In this document: in pieces, positions 11,831-26,800 of the stretch
Layout of the letters: each line of letters starts with the position of its first letter
Position numbering within the stretch: position 1 is the stretch's first letter
Assembly (NCBI RefSeq): GCF_949628215.1
Contig: NC_134282.1
Span: 12,212,223 to 12,276,222, forward strand
Length of the DNA stretch: 64,000 bases
Origin: Phalacrocorax aristotelis
Lineage: Eukaryota > Chordata > Aves > Suliformes > Phalacrocoracidae
Reading direction: 5' to 3'
Position numbers and translations under genes: made by a program
Notes under the pieces: generated by a model
Told to the model about the DNA's origin: nothing
Databases searched by the model: none
Seen by the model: only the letters and a program-made list of their open reading frames with translations

Positions 11831-14800
11831 GTAAGGGCAGCGAGGGGCAGGAGGGGGAGCGCGGGAGCGCGGCAGCGGGAGCCCCCCCGGGATGCGGCGG
11901 GCAGGTGAGGCGGCCCGCGAGGCCGCGGCGCACGCGCCCCGGTAACCGTTGCAACCGCCGCCGCCCGCCGGCCTAAAAATAGCTCCAGCCGTGACAGTGG
12001 CGGTGAGGGGGGATGGATATGGGGGGGGGGGGGAAGAAGCACCTCCCGGAGCAGGTGGGGGTCGGGGGAGGAAGAGGAGTTTCTGGGAGCGCGCCCCGAG
12101 CTGACTCACTCTCCTCCTCCTCCCGCCTCAGTACGTAAATGCAGCAAACGGGGCCCGCAGGCTCCTCCCCCGCCGGGTGTGCGGGGGGACGGGGGGGCCG
12201 CCCGGTGCGGCTGCGGCCGCACTCCGCCGCCGAGATGCGGGGCTCCCCCGGCTGACGGAAGCCTGCCGCGGGTGGGTCAGCGCAGCCGCGGCCCGTACCG
12301 CCCCCCCGACCCCCCATCACAGGAAACCGAGAATGAATGAGCGCGAATTGCCCTCGCGCTGCGAGGCGTTAGCTGCGGATCGGGGGGGGGGGAGGGGGAA
12401 ATACCCCTAGACCCCAAAAGTTTACGAGCCCGGATTCCCGGTAGTCTGCAAAAGAACGATCGTTGCGCGTGATTGTGCTAAATTTGTTCCAGCGTAGGGC
12501 TTCTGGGCCTCTTATTTTCCTTAAACGACGCTTTTTAAATTAAGGTTCTCTAGTAAAGCTTGTGAAGGCAACGTTTGTTTTCCTACTTTCAGGTAGTCTT
12601 CCCATAGCTTTCCTCTGAGCTGGAAAGTGTGTTATCATAATCTCGTAGCTTCCAATAAAAATATTTGGATTTTCTGAGTATGTTTTCTCACATTAAGCAG
12701 TTGTATAAATGCTTAATATTAGGATGTTTCTTCAGTCCTCATGGGACATCTTTACTGACTTCAGAAAATGCTGCGTCTCCTCCCAAAACTTGGATGTAGT
12801 CGGGATATTTAATAGCTGTGCTTACAAAACCAACAAGAATCTCAGCGTGGTGTAAAGGAACGGGCCAATACATCCTTGGCCTTGACACAATCTCAATGAA
12901 TACTAATGTTGAAATAGTGAGGAGGAGCCCTAAGCAGACTGTACATGGGGTGTGCTTTCTTTGCCGTGCCAATGTCTCCTGTCTATCAAGAGAGGGCCCT
13001 AGCGCTGACATGAGTTCTCCTCCATTCAGATGGAAATAAGAGCTTGCGAGCTACTCTGCCAGTTGAATAGCAAAGGAGAGGAAATTTCCACTATGCTGTT
13101 GTCTAGTGATCTTTCTGTACAGGCAGGTTTCCTGAAGTGCGTGGGCTGGATGAATGGGTGTATGGATTGCAGAAGTCTGTGTCGTGAATCTGAGGAGCAC
13201 AAATGCCGTGGGCACATTAGAAATAGGTTGTAACTTCTTTACAAAAAAAAAAAAAATTTGTTGAAACAACATTCTGTTTAAACCTATCTAGTAGGATAAG
13301 TCACAAGGTTTCTAGTCTGTGCTAGTCCAAGGCCAATAGATAACACTTGAAATTTATATTACTTGGTAATTGAGTTTTTGTGACCAGCTCCCTTGATAAA
13401 AGATGTTTTTCCATGTTGAGGAAGTACATATAGGCTTAGATAGCACTTTGAGTAATTTCACTTCATTACTAAGTTTTCTTAAGTGGTTTAGGTGATTGGT
13501 ATGTGGTTAGTGCAAGATACCTTTTCCTTAGCCTGGACATTAAGAGGTGACTGTTCAGCAGCACTACAAATTGTCGGTGGGCTTTTTTGCCAATATTTAT
13601 TTGTCCTGGTGTTTTGTGCCTATATAATTATATAAAGTAAATTATAGTCTTTGACTGTTTTGGGGGGTGGTGTGTGGCTTTCTGTTTGGTTCTTATTTTT
13701 AATTGCAGAGCACTAATTGAGTGGCTCTGTTGGGTTTTGGTGTCGCTTCTGCCCTTGCTGTACTGGTGTGAGCTTAGAGCAGTCTCATTGACTATAGTTC
13801 CTGTTCTGTTGCCGGCCTCCCCTCTGAAAGGTGGGGACATAGAAGAGAGTTCTGGTTGCCAGTCCACTCGGCTATGGTGTCTCCAGGGGCAGCATAATAA
13901 GAATTCAGTTGGCTCTGGTTCTTCCATGCATATTTCTCTTGTCTCAAGACAGCTTCCTCACAGAAATAAGACAGAAGCAGTAGAGAAACTGTTAAATAAT
14001 TTTTCACAGTCTGCACATGTTTTGCCTTAGTCTCAGGCAGTCCTGGGGGCTTATGTAAATTGTAACTGCAAGGCAGCCATTCTTTGTGAATCTGAGTGCT
14101 ATGGCATTGGAGTACTCATCTTTATCTGCCACTTCCACACCAGGATTTGTAAAAAGATCAAACACAAGCAGCTCCTGCACTCATTTGTCATGTAACAGAG
14201 GTATGTTGCCTTTTAGAGTTTGGTAAAGAGTCACCTTTTACAGCTTGGCAAAAACCCTGTACTAAGCCTCCTCTTGCTGTAAAAAATGAGAGATTTTTAC
14301 TTTACTTTTTGCAGACTTGAGGGATAATTCTGCTTGAATCTTTCACAAACCAGTATCCAACTCTAACAAAAAAAACCAAAACCACCCCATCAAAACCCTT
14401 ACAATTTTAGTTATCTGGCATAATCATTTGTTGTATTAAAGAGACAGAAAATACTGGGGAAAAAAACCCTGTTGATGAGTTGGTGGTGTTCTCAGCAACA
14501 AGGCATAAGGGGTGCTAATAGTCCTTGCAGAGGTGATGGGAAGGGCAGTTGGTCCTGGGGTTCCACACAGGCTGTAATCAGGTAGGGCAAAGAAAGGAGA
14601 ACCTGGAAGAGTGCCATGTGGGGCCTTACTGTAAGTAAAAGGAAGATTAGCATCTGGCTTTGCCTGCAGTGCGAAGGTGCTGTGCCTGCCTAGAATAATA
14701 GCAAGAACAGAGTGAGATCATAATGAAAGTACTGTAATGGGATGCTCACTACACACAGTGTAGTGTGCACAGTCTTACAATACAGACAGTAAACTCTTTT

Positions 14801-17800
14801 TACTCAAGGTTACAGAAAAATACCACCAACACCTTATTTTTCAGAAAGCTTTCCACCATGTCAATGGATATGCAGTCTTTTCAGTCACCATAACAAAAGA
14901 TTCAGTTTTGCTTCTGTTTAGTCTTCACTGACTTCTTGCTGGGACATACAGCACTGTCAAAGTTTTAACTACTTCTCGGACTTCATTATTCTGTGTTCTT
15001 CATCAGTGTTTTGAGCATGGTTTTGTTGCGATTTAGCTTTCTTCACAGGTAGTCTAATGTTAAACATTCTGGCATCACCGCCTGCCACTGCAGTAGAAGT
15101 GCTTACACACCCAAGTTGTGAATTGGAGAGAGACACAGTGCACTTTTTTTGGATTGTGGCAGATGGACAGTTCCTGTAAAAACTCCTGCATAGCCAGGAA
15201 TGTGACTGCAGTCAAAATCTTACTAAACTTTTCCATGATATTGCCTATGGTAAGAAATGAATATTTGAGAAATCAGTTAGAATGTTTTATTTTCCATGAT
15301 GCAGAGTGCTCTGAAGAAGGCTTGCCTTCTCTTGTTGCAGGTATTAGTAAGCTCTGTGGTGCAGTGAGTGTGTTTTGGGGGTTTGGGGTTTTTTGTGTTG
15401 TACATGCTTAATCATGGCATTAAGCACTGACTTTTGTTGTTCTTTGCAAGTGTTGCACTTGACAATTTCTGTTGTTTCCTGAAGCGTTTAGCCATGTTAT
15501 ATGTGGAGCCCTGGCTTGTTGTGAAATAGACTGTAACACAAGACGGAGGTTTCATTTCTTCCTGGAGCCTTCCTTTCCTCTTTCTTCTTCTACCTATCCC
15601 CATCCCCCAAAATTGGAAAACAGTGATTCTCATGTGTCCAGGGAGTAAAGTTGAAACATGATTAGTGCCTATCTAATATGTATAGTTATGTTAGTTTAAG
15701 ACAAGGAAATCCATCGGCAGGTGGACCAAAAGTCCTTGGTGTTGCTGGCATTGGTGGTGGTCACTAGTAACATTGCTTAGGTATTTAAATCTCAGTAGTT
15801 AAAGACACTGAAGAATGATCATGCAGGTGACAGCAACGGTGTGGCATGGAATCCAACAAACCATAAAGACAGCAGTTCATTTTCATTGTTGCAGGTAATG
15901 TTGCATAGTTGCTTCCACGTCTGTTGTGAGAGTGTTTATACTGCTACCTGTATATACCTACCTATGTATGACATACAGGTAGATCTGCCAATTGGGTTTA
16001 TGCCAGACTGACATGCTTTTTTATCACCTTTGCCATGTAAAGTTTGGAAAGCTTGTACGCCTCATGGAAACCTTGCTTTCACCAGAGTCAGAAGTTCTAG
16101 TTTTCATAATGGAAAAGTGTTTGATCCCTGCAAATGGACTCCAGCTAATGATGGCACCAACATGTTGGTTCAGAAATAGTAATTCTCCACATTTGACTCT
16201 TGCTTATCCATGTGGTTAGGATATGAAGGAATTTGGGTACTGTGATGCCCTGGACAAAGCCAAAAAAAACCCCAAACCAAACCCCACCCCAAAAAAAACC
16301 CTAACTAGGTAAACTGTAGGGCAGAATTTTGGTTTTGACAGTTTTCCTTGTGTGATAGTTCTAGTGTCAAAGACTGTGAGAGACTCGAAGGGTTTGATGT
16401 AGCGAGATGTTCTGCGACAATTGAGTTGAGTTGCATGTGAGCTGTGGTAGCTGTACTTTCCTTGGAGTAAATGTGGAGGATATCTTTCTACTGTTACTTG
16501 GGTACATCTTGTTTCCTGACAAGAAATCCAGTGTTCTGTGAAGTTATTTTGGCAGAGCTTCTTGACAGGTTATGGCTTGTTCACTGTGATTAGCTTAGGA
16601 TAATTAATGCTAATGAGCTCACAAAGAGCCACTTATTCAGTTTGGGGCTGTTGGAAGCTGCAGAGGAGTGTTTCGGTGTTTGTTTTTTCCCTCTTTATAA
16701 TGTGGCATAGTAGTATAAATGGGGCAGTTCAGTGGTCAGTGTTCTGCAGTGCCTTTACAAGCTATATTAAAATCAAGATTAAAAATGTCTCTGTATGTGC
16801 GCGCACACATGATTTGCTGGACTGGGGGAGGTTAGTGGAGTTTCAGTGCTATGAATGGAAAGTCTTCCTAACGTTGTTACTGCTGCAGCTCCCAGTGGGT
16901 ATGCTTGTGCCAGGAGGGGCAAGGACTCCGTAAGGGCCTGTTCACACTGCAGTCTCCACCATGGAGTTGATCACTGTGTTTTAGACATTGGGGTCCCTCT
17001 TGTTTTCCCTGGTATTGGCACACCCCCTGTGGGCATGAGGGCCCCCCAGGGACTGCCCATAGGTGGGTGGGCATCCTCGCCTCGACAGAGGGAGCAAAGG
17101 AAGAGAGCTTCAGCAGGCTTAGATCAGCTCTTCAGGGTGCTTCAAAATGAGGTCCAAGGCCAGTGTTGCAGATATGGTAGTATTGGCCCAAAGCAGTACT
17201 GTGCTTAGGGCCACGTCTGCTTAGAAGTGCACCACTGTGGTGCTGTTACACCTGTCAGTAATAAAGAAGTGTGCAGGGATTTTTTTAAATTTGTTTTTTA
17301 CCTGGTGAGGTTAGGCGTCATCTTTTGGAAATTAAAATACAGATGTATTCTGAAATAGCTCAATCAAAAAGATTTCCCTGACTTTCTTGCTTTTGCCACA
17401 GAAGGTGTTCTTGTCTTAAATGTGAAACTTTTTTTCTGTTTCATTGGAACTGATTGATGAATGTCGTGGTCACTTGATTGAAAGTGCGCTTTTTTGATAG
17501 CTTGATGAAAGTGTATTCAATAATTTATTAACTTGTAGGGATCAAAATGAGAGCGGACCAAAGGTTTTGTAAGGGAGCTTTTTTGTTTGTTTTTTGTGAT
17601 ACCCAGAATACCTTGGGTATTAATCAGGAGATCATTGTTGTGTTTTGGATCCAGTTAAAGCAGCTGTAAGCTTGTAGGTAAAGCAGATTGCTGGTGTGCC
17701 AAATACAGATGCAGCTTCTGCAACAGCTTTTGTTGATTAGGATTTCTACTATTTGTTTTTATATACTCTCTTCAACTTCTAAATAGCTTCTCAATAGCCT

Positions 17801-20800
17801 TAGAAATAGTTTATAATAGATGTCTAGCTGTCTTGTTCATTATGGAGTAAGCTTTTCCTTGTGTTTGCGTACTTTGTTACTTCTAATCACTGCGTTGTAT
17901 CTTGCATGTCAGTGGTTCCTAAATGTGTTTTAAAAAGCAGATTGCTTTCAGGTTATTGCAGATTGGTAAGTAACTTTACTTACTTTTACTTAAGAGTTAG
18001 GCTGCCTTCTGTCATCTTCCAGTGGACAGTGCACCTTGTTGGGGTACAGTCATTTTTGCTTTAGACTTTTCCTTTTCTATGGCCACTTACTCTGTCATAT
18101 AATCAAGTGTCAGTGATAGAATGTTGCATAACAGTTTTGATGTGCTTTTCTTGACCTGAATTATTTCTCTTTGGCTTCCTGGTAGCAGCCTTATAGCTAG
18201 AATATTTTATAAAAATGGAATTTGCATCATCGGTTATGGTGTTGAATTAGAAAGACTTTGAAGATGGCTCAAGGTGGCTGAAGTTTGCTCCCTGTGCAAG
18301 CATCTGAATACTTGTATAGCTCTCATCCTTCTTGGCAATGTCTGTGCATATGTCCTTAAGTGTGAAGTGTTCAGTCTTAAAACAGAATCACACATTCTTT
18401 TTTTAGGTTAGTATTGTATACTTAGCGAACAAAACAATTTCTGTTGAATCTTAAATGTATTTTAATAAGTCTTCCATCCATATAGTATATATGTTTCATC
18501 TTTAGTTGGGAACTATCTGCAGGTAAACATAAATTTTAAAAGGTAATCTAATCATAATCATCAATATGTATTCTCAGAACTTCTGAGAACAAACGAAGGC
18601 AAACAGTGTGCTGCTTTTTTTTTTTTTTTGCTTTAATGAGATACACTAACACGGGTTCATCAGGGTCAAAAAAGAAATAATGCAAAAATACAAAACCTTG
18701 TTTGAAAACTTAGTAACTAAAATAATAAAGGCTTTTAAATGAGGGTTATCTAAGAACAGAAAGTCTTAGAAAATCTCTGCAGCTCATCTGAGTCCCTATC
18801 ATCTCTAAAGTAAGACTAACTTTGGCCTGTTACCTTGTCTTCTCAGTAAACAACTGATCTGTGTACCCACAGTGCACGTCTGTGCATGCGTAATGAAAAG
18901 GGGCGGGGGGGTAAATCCACTTAATCACGGTAAGTTTTCAAGCCGTTTTCCCAAGTAGTATTCTCACTTAGGGATTTGTTGCAGCAAAGTGATGGAGAGG
19001 TGCAGCATCCTAATAAGCTGTTTCCTCAGGTTTTGAGGAGCCCTTCCTTATGCAACTGCCAAGTTGAAGCCAGTAACATCTGTGTAATTGGTCAATTCCA
19101 CGAAGGTTGCCCGGTCCCTGAGGCAGAATGGTAAAGCAGGTAGATATGTTAGGCAAAGGCTTTTGATAAGTCTGAATAGAAGGCTTGGTTTGTTTTCAAA
19201 AATACACAGCAGAAAACATTTTCACCTTGACAAGTCTTGTGTACCAGAACGTACATGTGAATGAACGCTCTGTTTGGAATTCTCTCAACTATCAACTATG
19301 TTACTCAAGCACCAATGGCTTCCTACCTCCCCTGGATCCAGTGTAATAATTTTATCTTTTCACCCAGTTCTTTTGTCTTCCCTACAATCCTCTCCTTTCC
19401 AGATAGGGAACTATAATTCCCTTAAACAAGTGAAACTATTTCTTTTTTCTAATGGACTGCTTACTCATCTTTGCCAGCTTTCCTGTGTAGCCCAAAGAAT
19501 GGTTTTTAATGCTTCTCTCTTAAAAATAGCGATGCCAAAATGTCCTGTAAATTTTAAGAGCCAGAAAGTATGAAGAAAATATTTTTGTACCCATTATTCT
19601 GCACTGTGCAATATGTACATGTGCTAGAGGCATATAGATTTATAACTATAATTAGGAGTGGCAAGGGACTGGGGGGTTGGAACCAAAACCAAACACTGTA
19701 TTGCTAATTTCCCATTTTGATTTTCAAAATAGGTAATAGAATTAGCTGAAACAAAAATAGTAATTTTAGCTTTTTCTTTACAGGTTTGATCTTACTATTC
19801 TATCTGGTATTTTATGGCTTCCTAGCAGCACTCTTCACATTCACAATGTGGGTTATGCTTCAGACACTGAGCAGTGATATACCAAAATACCGTGACCGGA
19901 TTTCTAGTCCAGGTAACAGTTCATTTATTTTTTCATAAACCTCTGTCCGGTTTAACAGATAAGTTTCATTTGAGAGTTTGTCATATGAACTGCCTATGAG
20001 AAACTGTGATTATTATTCAGTTACAGGTTTCGAAGGTAAAACTTGGTGTGAGGCAAGTTTATGTTTATAGCACAAATTTGGTCAGTACCTTTTTGTGTGT
20101 ATGTGCTAACTTCTGCTGTTTTTTCTCTAAGTTCTTTTTAGTTGAATTTGTCTTGTATGTAGACCACAATTTTACCTGCACATCCACACAACATGCTGTT
20201 GCAGGAGTTGGATTATCATTTAAACAAATTGCTTTAAAGATGCTATAAACTAGTTCTCTTGGATCAGATGGAAAGCAACCTGTGATTAGTATTTGAAGAG
20301 AGTACAGGAAGGCTGTACTATGGGGGTGATCTGTCAAGAGTGGATAAGGACTATGATATGAAGGCATTTCCAGGGTTTTTGTTACAGTATTAGGTAGCTT
20401 TCAACTGACATGGAATGTCTGTGGATTCCAGGGGCTGCTGACCTATTCTGTAGGGATCCACTGAAGAGAGAGGGTCCTGTTTTATGACAAAGCACGTAAC
20501 ATGCAGCTGCCACTAAAAGTGGTGTCTTGCTTCCTGGAAGTACTGCTTGCTTTGTATACATGCCCACCCAGTTCCACTGGTGGCTGGTTTAAGGAGCTGT
20601 GTGTGACAGATTAAAAAAAAAAAACCTGCAGAAATAAAAATAATAAGGTGGTTGTCTTTATTTCTTTCCTTCTTTTTTTACTTTTTAATTTTTCTAACTA
20701 TTGGTTTAAATATATCACAAAATTCTATCATTATAGGCTCTATTTTGGTGTATCTGCATATTGGAAAAAAATTAAGGATTATCACCCTGAAAGATTTAAA

Positions 20801-23800
20801 AGATGCTTCTGTGTACTTTAACTACACCAAATAGATTAACGTTTTCTAGTTACTGTTTCTGGAGAATGTGTAAGTATTTGAATTGCATATGCAACTTAAA
20901 TGATTGGGCCATCTGAAAATTTGATAAGATCTCAAATTTTATAATAACTAGGCTTAGGGACCAAATTTAATTTTAAAACCCAACAAAACTAAATGGCTAT
21001 GCATTATTAATATTTTGGTGGAAGTTAGATGGCATTATTTTTTAAAATACTTTTCCCTTTTTTGAAGTACAAACTCTTAAAATTAATCAGCATCTTGCAG
21101 CTGCATCAACACTTAAGATGAGAGAGTAATCTTTGTGTGAGCAAGTTGCAACTGGGCCAATATGATAAATGTCTCTGGATTCTGAACAGAATTTATTTTG
21201 ATGTAGTGTTCAGGCCTTCTCTAAAAAGTGTCCTCTTCTTATAAGGGATTCTTGAGTTTTTGTGCTGTTTTTTTTAAGATAAGAATGGGCTAAGTGCTGG
21301 AAATAATAATAATAATAATGACCTGCTTAGTTAAAAGAAGAAAGGGGGAAAAAAGGCAAAAAAATCCAAAGCAGGTGGCTTAGTTGACCATTTCTCCCCA
21401 TTTCCTTTGTGGTAGTTAGAACCTTGGAAGTGGATGGAGCTGTGACTTAATAGTGGACTTGAGTAACATTTTTTCCTCTCGTACCTCTTGCAGTTCAGGG
21501 TATTAATTTTCCTTTTTTTGAAATAAGTCATAAAGGATGTTTGTTTTAAAAAGTGCGTATGCCGCAATCAGTTTTTAATGTAAGAATTCCTATAACATGT
21601 CTGACTTTTTAATTAATTATGTTGTGACTAACTGTTATGTATTAGTAAAGTTGCTTATTTCTGTTTTAATGTTTCTCTTTAACTCTTTCATTTTTCACTT
21701 TCAGTGAAACATGTCATGTTCCTGGCTGTAAAACTTTAAATTGTAAAAAAAATTCTACACACAAAACCTGGATGGCGTAGGTCAAAGGTTTTATTCTTGT
21801 GTTAAACATACTCGGAAATCTCACAGTTGATTTATTTTATAATTGGTATTTGACTTGCATTTACACTGGGATATAAATCAATCAAATCCAGATGATTTAA
21901 AAACCTTTCTTTTAAATCCCGCTTGGAATTGTAGGATAATGTCATCTTTGTTACAATCCCAGATGTGATGCTAAATTGAGGCTGCTAATTCTGTTCCTCT
22001 GGAAGAGCCCAAATCCTCTATCTCTCACAGTCTATGCATCAGTCATTCAAATAGCTGCTTCTGTAGAATTTACGCTGTAGCCTCTAGGCAGACTGTGATC
22101 CATTGGAATTGGAGCAGTCCCTTTCTCTTAGGATGTTTCTGAAGCTCCCCTGAAGCAATACATCTCTTCAAATTATTGTTTCATTCATTGATGACTAGTT
22201 TAGTTACTTTGTCATATTTGCTTTGAAAAACAGCATCTAAGTCCTTCATTTACAATATAATTCTATAGATAACAGTCTCTTCTCCCCCAAAACCCCTTAG
22301 TGTGTAAAACCCCTTCAGCGACTTCTCAGCCCTGTTACTAATTATCTTGTATTTTGTTGAATCCCAGTTCAGTGTGGAGGCCAGAAGATGACTGTAATGC
22401 TGCAAACTAATTTGCAGTCAAAAATGGTATTTATAGTTTTAGATGGACTGTCAGTCATTAAGGCATTTAGTTGTCGCTTGCCTGGAAATAATTAACTGCT
22501 GCTAATGCAGAAAGCAGAATTTATGATTTATGTGAAATCCTACAAAAAAGGTAGAGTGAACAAGCATTAAATTATATCTGGGTTTTTTTAGAATCTGAAA
22601 GATGTTTCTAGTAAGTTTCTAGTATATACCTTTATTATTTCCCAGTTCAGTGTACTGCCAGTAATTCCTGCTTTTGGATGAGAAGCTTGGTCATTTCTAT
22701 AAGTGAATCCTTAATAGATCTGGGCTGCTTCATTGCACTTTCTGTATGCTTTCCAAAAGCTCACTGTGACTGATTAACTATGGTAATGTATTAAGAATCC
22801 AACATAAAGACAATTTATCTGACTTTCTTCCCAGTGTAGTCTATCTGCTAAGATTAGACTTAGATTATCTTCTAAATGTTTGTTTTGTATAAAGAAGGCC
22901 TGATTTTATTTTTATTTTTTAATTTGGGGAGATGAATTTTGTTTTCTGCCTTAAATTTTATTCATTTGGGAATCTAGTTTTAATTGGTTTTGCCAGAGGA
23001 TAGGAAACTACGTGGCATCCTAAGCTGATAAAATTAGCTGCTGCTATAGTTGCAGCTTCTTCCTGTGTGCCAAATTTGATGTCATACCGTTTTAATATTC
23101 TAACTTAGAAGAAAACTAATCTAAAAAACAATAGGTTGGGTTGTTTGCTTTGGGTTTGTTTTTCTCTTTTGTGGAAGTGCAATGTCGGTTCTGAGCTATA
23201 TTTGAAGAGACAGATGCATGGACACTCATCTGTTCATCACAACTACAGCGCTTTTATCCGTTCTAATTATTTATATTAAGTAAAGAGTTACATTAAGGTA
23301 GTGTGAATAAAGTAATCAATCATACACCCTTTTCTGAACAGATTTAATCTCTTCTGCCATATCTGGTGATGTAGTACTATTTCATCTGCTACTGAAGCTG
23401 TGATGAATGATAGTAGCATTAGGTATCCATGTTAGTGACAACTCCTGATGGTGCAGGGCTGTATATATTAGCAGATAGTGTGCCTTTTGCTTTCACCTGC
23501 TACAAAAAAAATCCCTAAGATTTAACTCTGTACCTTTCTTTACCCGTATCCTGGGAAGAAGGACAGGTCACCTCTATGAAGGGCCCAAACTCGTTGTCAG
23601 TGTCTGCCTTTTTCATCCTTCAACGCAAAGCTGGACTTCAGCCTTCGGTAATCTGTGTCCTTGTTTCTCCTGCCGGTCCTGGCTCCCTGGCTGTAGATCG
23701 CTCCTGTTCCAGTACCCGCAGCCAGCATCTGAATGAAGCCAGCCGTAGGCCCCGCTGCAGCAGCCGGGGGAACCCTGACTGCTGCTGTGTGCGGAGAGTT

Positions 23801-26800
23801 AGCAGCCTGGGAGGCAGCTCAAGAGTGATCATAGTTACCGCAGCCTGACTAAGGGGTACCCCTTCAAGTGACATGTGTGCAGTGGTTTGATAAAGCTTCT
23901 TGTATTCTCCATGAAACAGATGGTGTCTAAACTTCCTGTTTAAGGAGGAGGAAAGGACTAACAGCTAACTTGGCTTGTCTGTTTTGATTGAGAAATCATT
24001 CAAGCCATCTTTATGCGTTATAAAGTTTTTAAAAATCCATTGTTTCTTGTGGGTTTCTATGAGATTAACACAATCAGCTTCACTCTATATTGCCTAAAGT
24101 TTTGAAGCATAGCTTTAACTGAAGGCTTTCTGGGTGTGGTTTTGGGTATTGTGATTTTTTTTTTTTAAGTTTAATTTGCTGAATACGGAAAGTGGGTGTG
24201 AATCAGTAAAATTCTTTGAATGTGATTGAGTTGCTGATTTTGCTATTCCTAATCAGTTGGGTTTGGTTTGCGAATTGCAGTTATATGTTGGATTGAATTT
24301 AAATATTAATTAATGTAATGTTGATTTTGATAAAACCTTCAAACAGAACTACCTTCCAGTACTGTGGAATATAGGGGTAACGATGTTTCTCTACAGATAG
24401 GTATTTTCCAATTTATGGATATGATTTTTGAGTAGGTTAGAGTGGTGTAGGGAAGAGAAGTTGTTCAGTTATTTACTTGCACTTTTTCTTTTTAAGGACT
24501 TATGATTTCACCAAAGCCAGACACTGCATTGGAATTTTACTTTAACAAGAGTGATGCCCAGTCATATGCAGAATATGTTTCTACACTTAGAAAATTTCTT
24601 GAATGTAAGTAAGTTAGTTACAATTGCCCGAGTAATTCAGGAGTCTTAATGTGGAGTGTATTAGTTTCCTTTTTTGCTTGTACTTACCAATTGCTAATGA
24701 AAACTGATGCAAGTTCAGGCTTACTCTAGACATGTGTTATTAAAGTATATACTTCATAGGAAAAGGTAAGCATCAACACCTGTATTGGACAGGGAGCCTG
24801 AGCATGAGCAATAGTGGAGTGCATAATGGAGAGTTTTGGGTCCTATTCCAGAGTTTTGGTGACATGGTTGTTTAAATACCACAAGATGCAGAAATTACGT
24901 ATGCCAAAAGAATTGAATGTAAAATTACATAGGTCATGTATTTGGAGGCAAAGTTTATCAAGACTTAACTGATCAGTCTTCATCTGGATGGCCTGGTAAC
25001 TGAGTGAGAATCCTTTAGTCCTAAGAACTTGAGTGTTTGCCTGTTTAACAAACGAGGCACACAAAGATTAAAGTAACTGCAATTTTCTCATTTTCACCCT
25101 GATACACATTATTTAGGGGCAGAAATATTAAAACATTGTATTTAGAACATGGAGAAAAGGTAACACAAGACAAGACTGAAGGATGGGAAAATCACTAGTT
25201 TAAGTCATACGTTATTTTTTATATGTGCCTGTATGCATGCTTTATCTAGAAATACAGAAATCAATTTAAAATATTAGTAAGTTTAGCCCTTCAAAAGTTG
25301 TATGTCAGAATTGAGGAGTTGCTGTAAAATCTCACCTGTGAGCATGAGTTGCTTTGTTAGCTACACAAGCTATACTTGACTCTATATGGATTTGTAGTTT
25401 TGGTGCCTACTAAAAGCTTCTATGAGTAGGTTTTTCTTTCAAGGTCTCTTCTCTCAAGGGTTCCTGGGAGGAATGCTGCATTTCATGATTACGTGCCTCT
25501 CTTCCAGTTCAGTGGGTTTTGGACTTTTGCACTGGGGATGAACTTACCGTTTTCCGTTGTACTTTGTTTATGCTTAGCTGGGGACAGGGTGTAAGGGAGG
25601 AGAACAGACCCACAAAATGTGTTCAATGTGAGGAGACGAGTGTTTGTGACAATGGGATCTGTGTACTTGTGAAACACAAGAAAGTGAGAAACAACTTGGG
25701 ATGTTAGTATAACATCAGTTATACTACCTCATGTAAATGTGGAGGCAATTTAATATTAGTCATTGAAATACTTGAAGTTTTCCTGTGTGTTTTATAAAAA
25801 AACCATGTGCAATGGTAAAACTGGTTTAGTTTCCAGGTAAAACGTGATTGATTATATTTTAATATATTATTAGCTTAGAATAGATAATTAGCTTATAATT
25901 AGTTTATGCACAGAAATTAGTGAAGTGCTGATTATTGTTATGATTTGAAAAGCAGGACAACATTTTCTTTTGTAATACTCTATTTCATTCAACTACAGTG
26001 CCATTTCTTGATAGGTTTTGAAAAAGCATGTGTTAAGGTGGATGTAAGAGATGATGTGCTCTGAAAATTGTCCTTTGAGAAAAGTAACAGCTATAAATGA
26101 GATGTTTAGGTAGGCTTCTGCAGTTTTTGGCTACTTGTATGCTTTATACCATTGATTTACAAGCTGTTTCTGTTTCATAGCATATGATGATTCAAAGCAA
26201 TCCCAAAACATAAACTGTACAGCAGGAAGGATTTTTGATCAGAATGATGTTGCTGTTAAAAAGGCTTGTCGATTTAACCTCTCTGAGCTTGGACAATGTT
26301 CTGGAAAGGAAGACAAGACCTTTGGCTACTCTAAAGGAACTCCCTGTGTGCTTGTGAAAATGAACAGAGTAAGTGCCTACTTATTTTTTAATTCTTAGGA
26401 TAAGTGCTCCAAACTACCACTGTAAGAAAAATGACTGTAGAAAAGGACTGAAATGCATGTTCAGTTTGTTTCTTAGGATATTTGCGTTTCTGGAATAGTG
26501 TAATTTAGTGAAATGCCTAGCAATTCATGTATTTCAGAGATAAAGCCAGTATTTTGAGAATTATAATACTTACAAGTATTAGTACAAGAAAGTCTAAATA
26601 TTTTAACTTTTTCTCCTTTAGATAATTGGATTAAAGCCTGAAGGAGAACCACATATACAGTGTACATCTAAGGTCAGTTCTGAATGTAAGAAATAAGCGT
26701 GTAGTTAATTTTCCTTGTGATTAGGGTGAAAAGTGAAGTAGTATACAGTGTCAGAGCTTTTATTTCACTCCCTTTCTTGTTAGACTTTGTACTTTTTTCT

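Larger units (their letters stand above)
10940..12410 (+). promoter_or_regulatory. ATP1B3: CpG island promoter of ATP1B3
   Basis: About 1.5 kb of dense CpG with high GC spans the first coding exon. Immediately upstream of the probable transcription start lie a reversed CCAAT box (ATTGG, 11516-11520) and a triple GC box (11535-11550). There is no TATA box at the expected spacing. This is a classical housekeeping-type promoter with dispersed starts, which I place between about 11560 and 11700. The island extends some 600 nt into intron 1. It carries several G runs (13 G at 12021-12033, 11 G at 12382-12392) that could form quadruplexes and are likely to be length-variable. Long open frames inside it are GC artefacts. 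Confidence 0.9.
11831..19783 (+). other. ATP1B3: ATP1B3 intron 1
   Basis: About 7.95 kb with GT..AG ends, acceptor 'tttctttacag'. The first 600 nt belong to the CpG island and the rest is AT-rich. It contains poly-A (13243-13256), an A/C-rich tract (16261-16304), poly-T (18615-18629) and a small perfect hairpin (15944-15982). No embedded gene recognised. Confidence 0.9.
19913..24496 (+). other. ATP1B3: ATP1B3 intron 2
   Basis: About 4.6 kb and AT-rich, with a (TAA)n microsatellite at 21301-21319 and a locally CpG-enriched patch at about 23576-23850. Ends GT..AG. No gene recognised. Confidence 0.88.
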
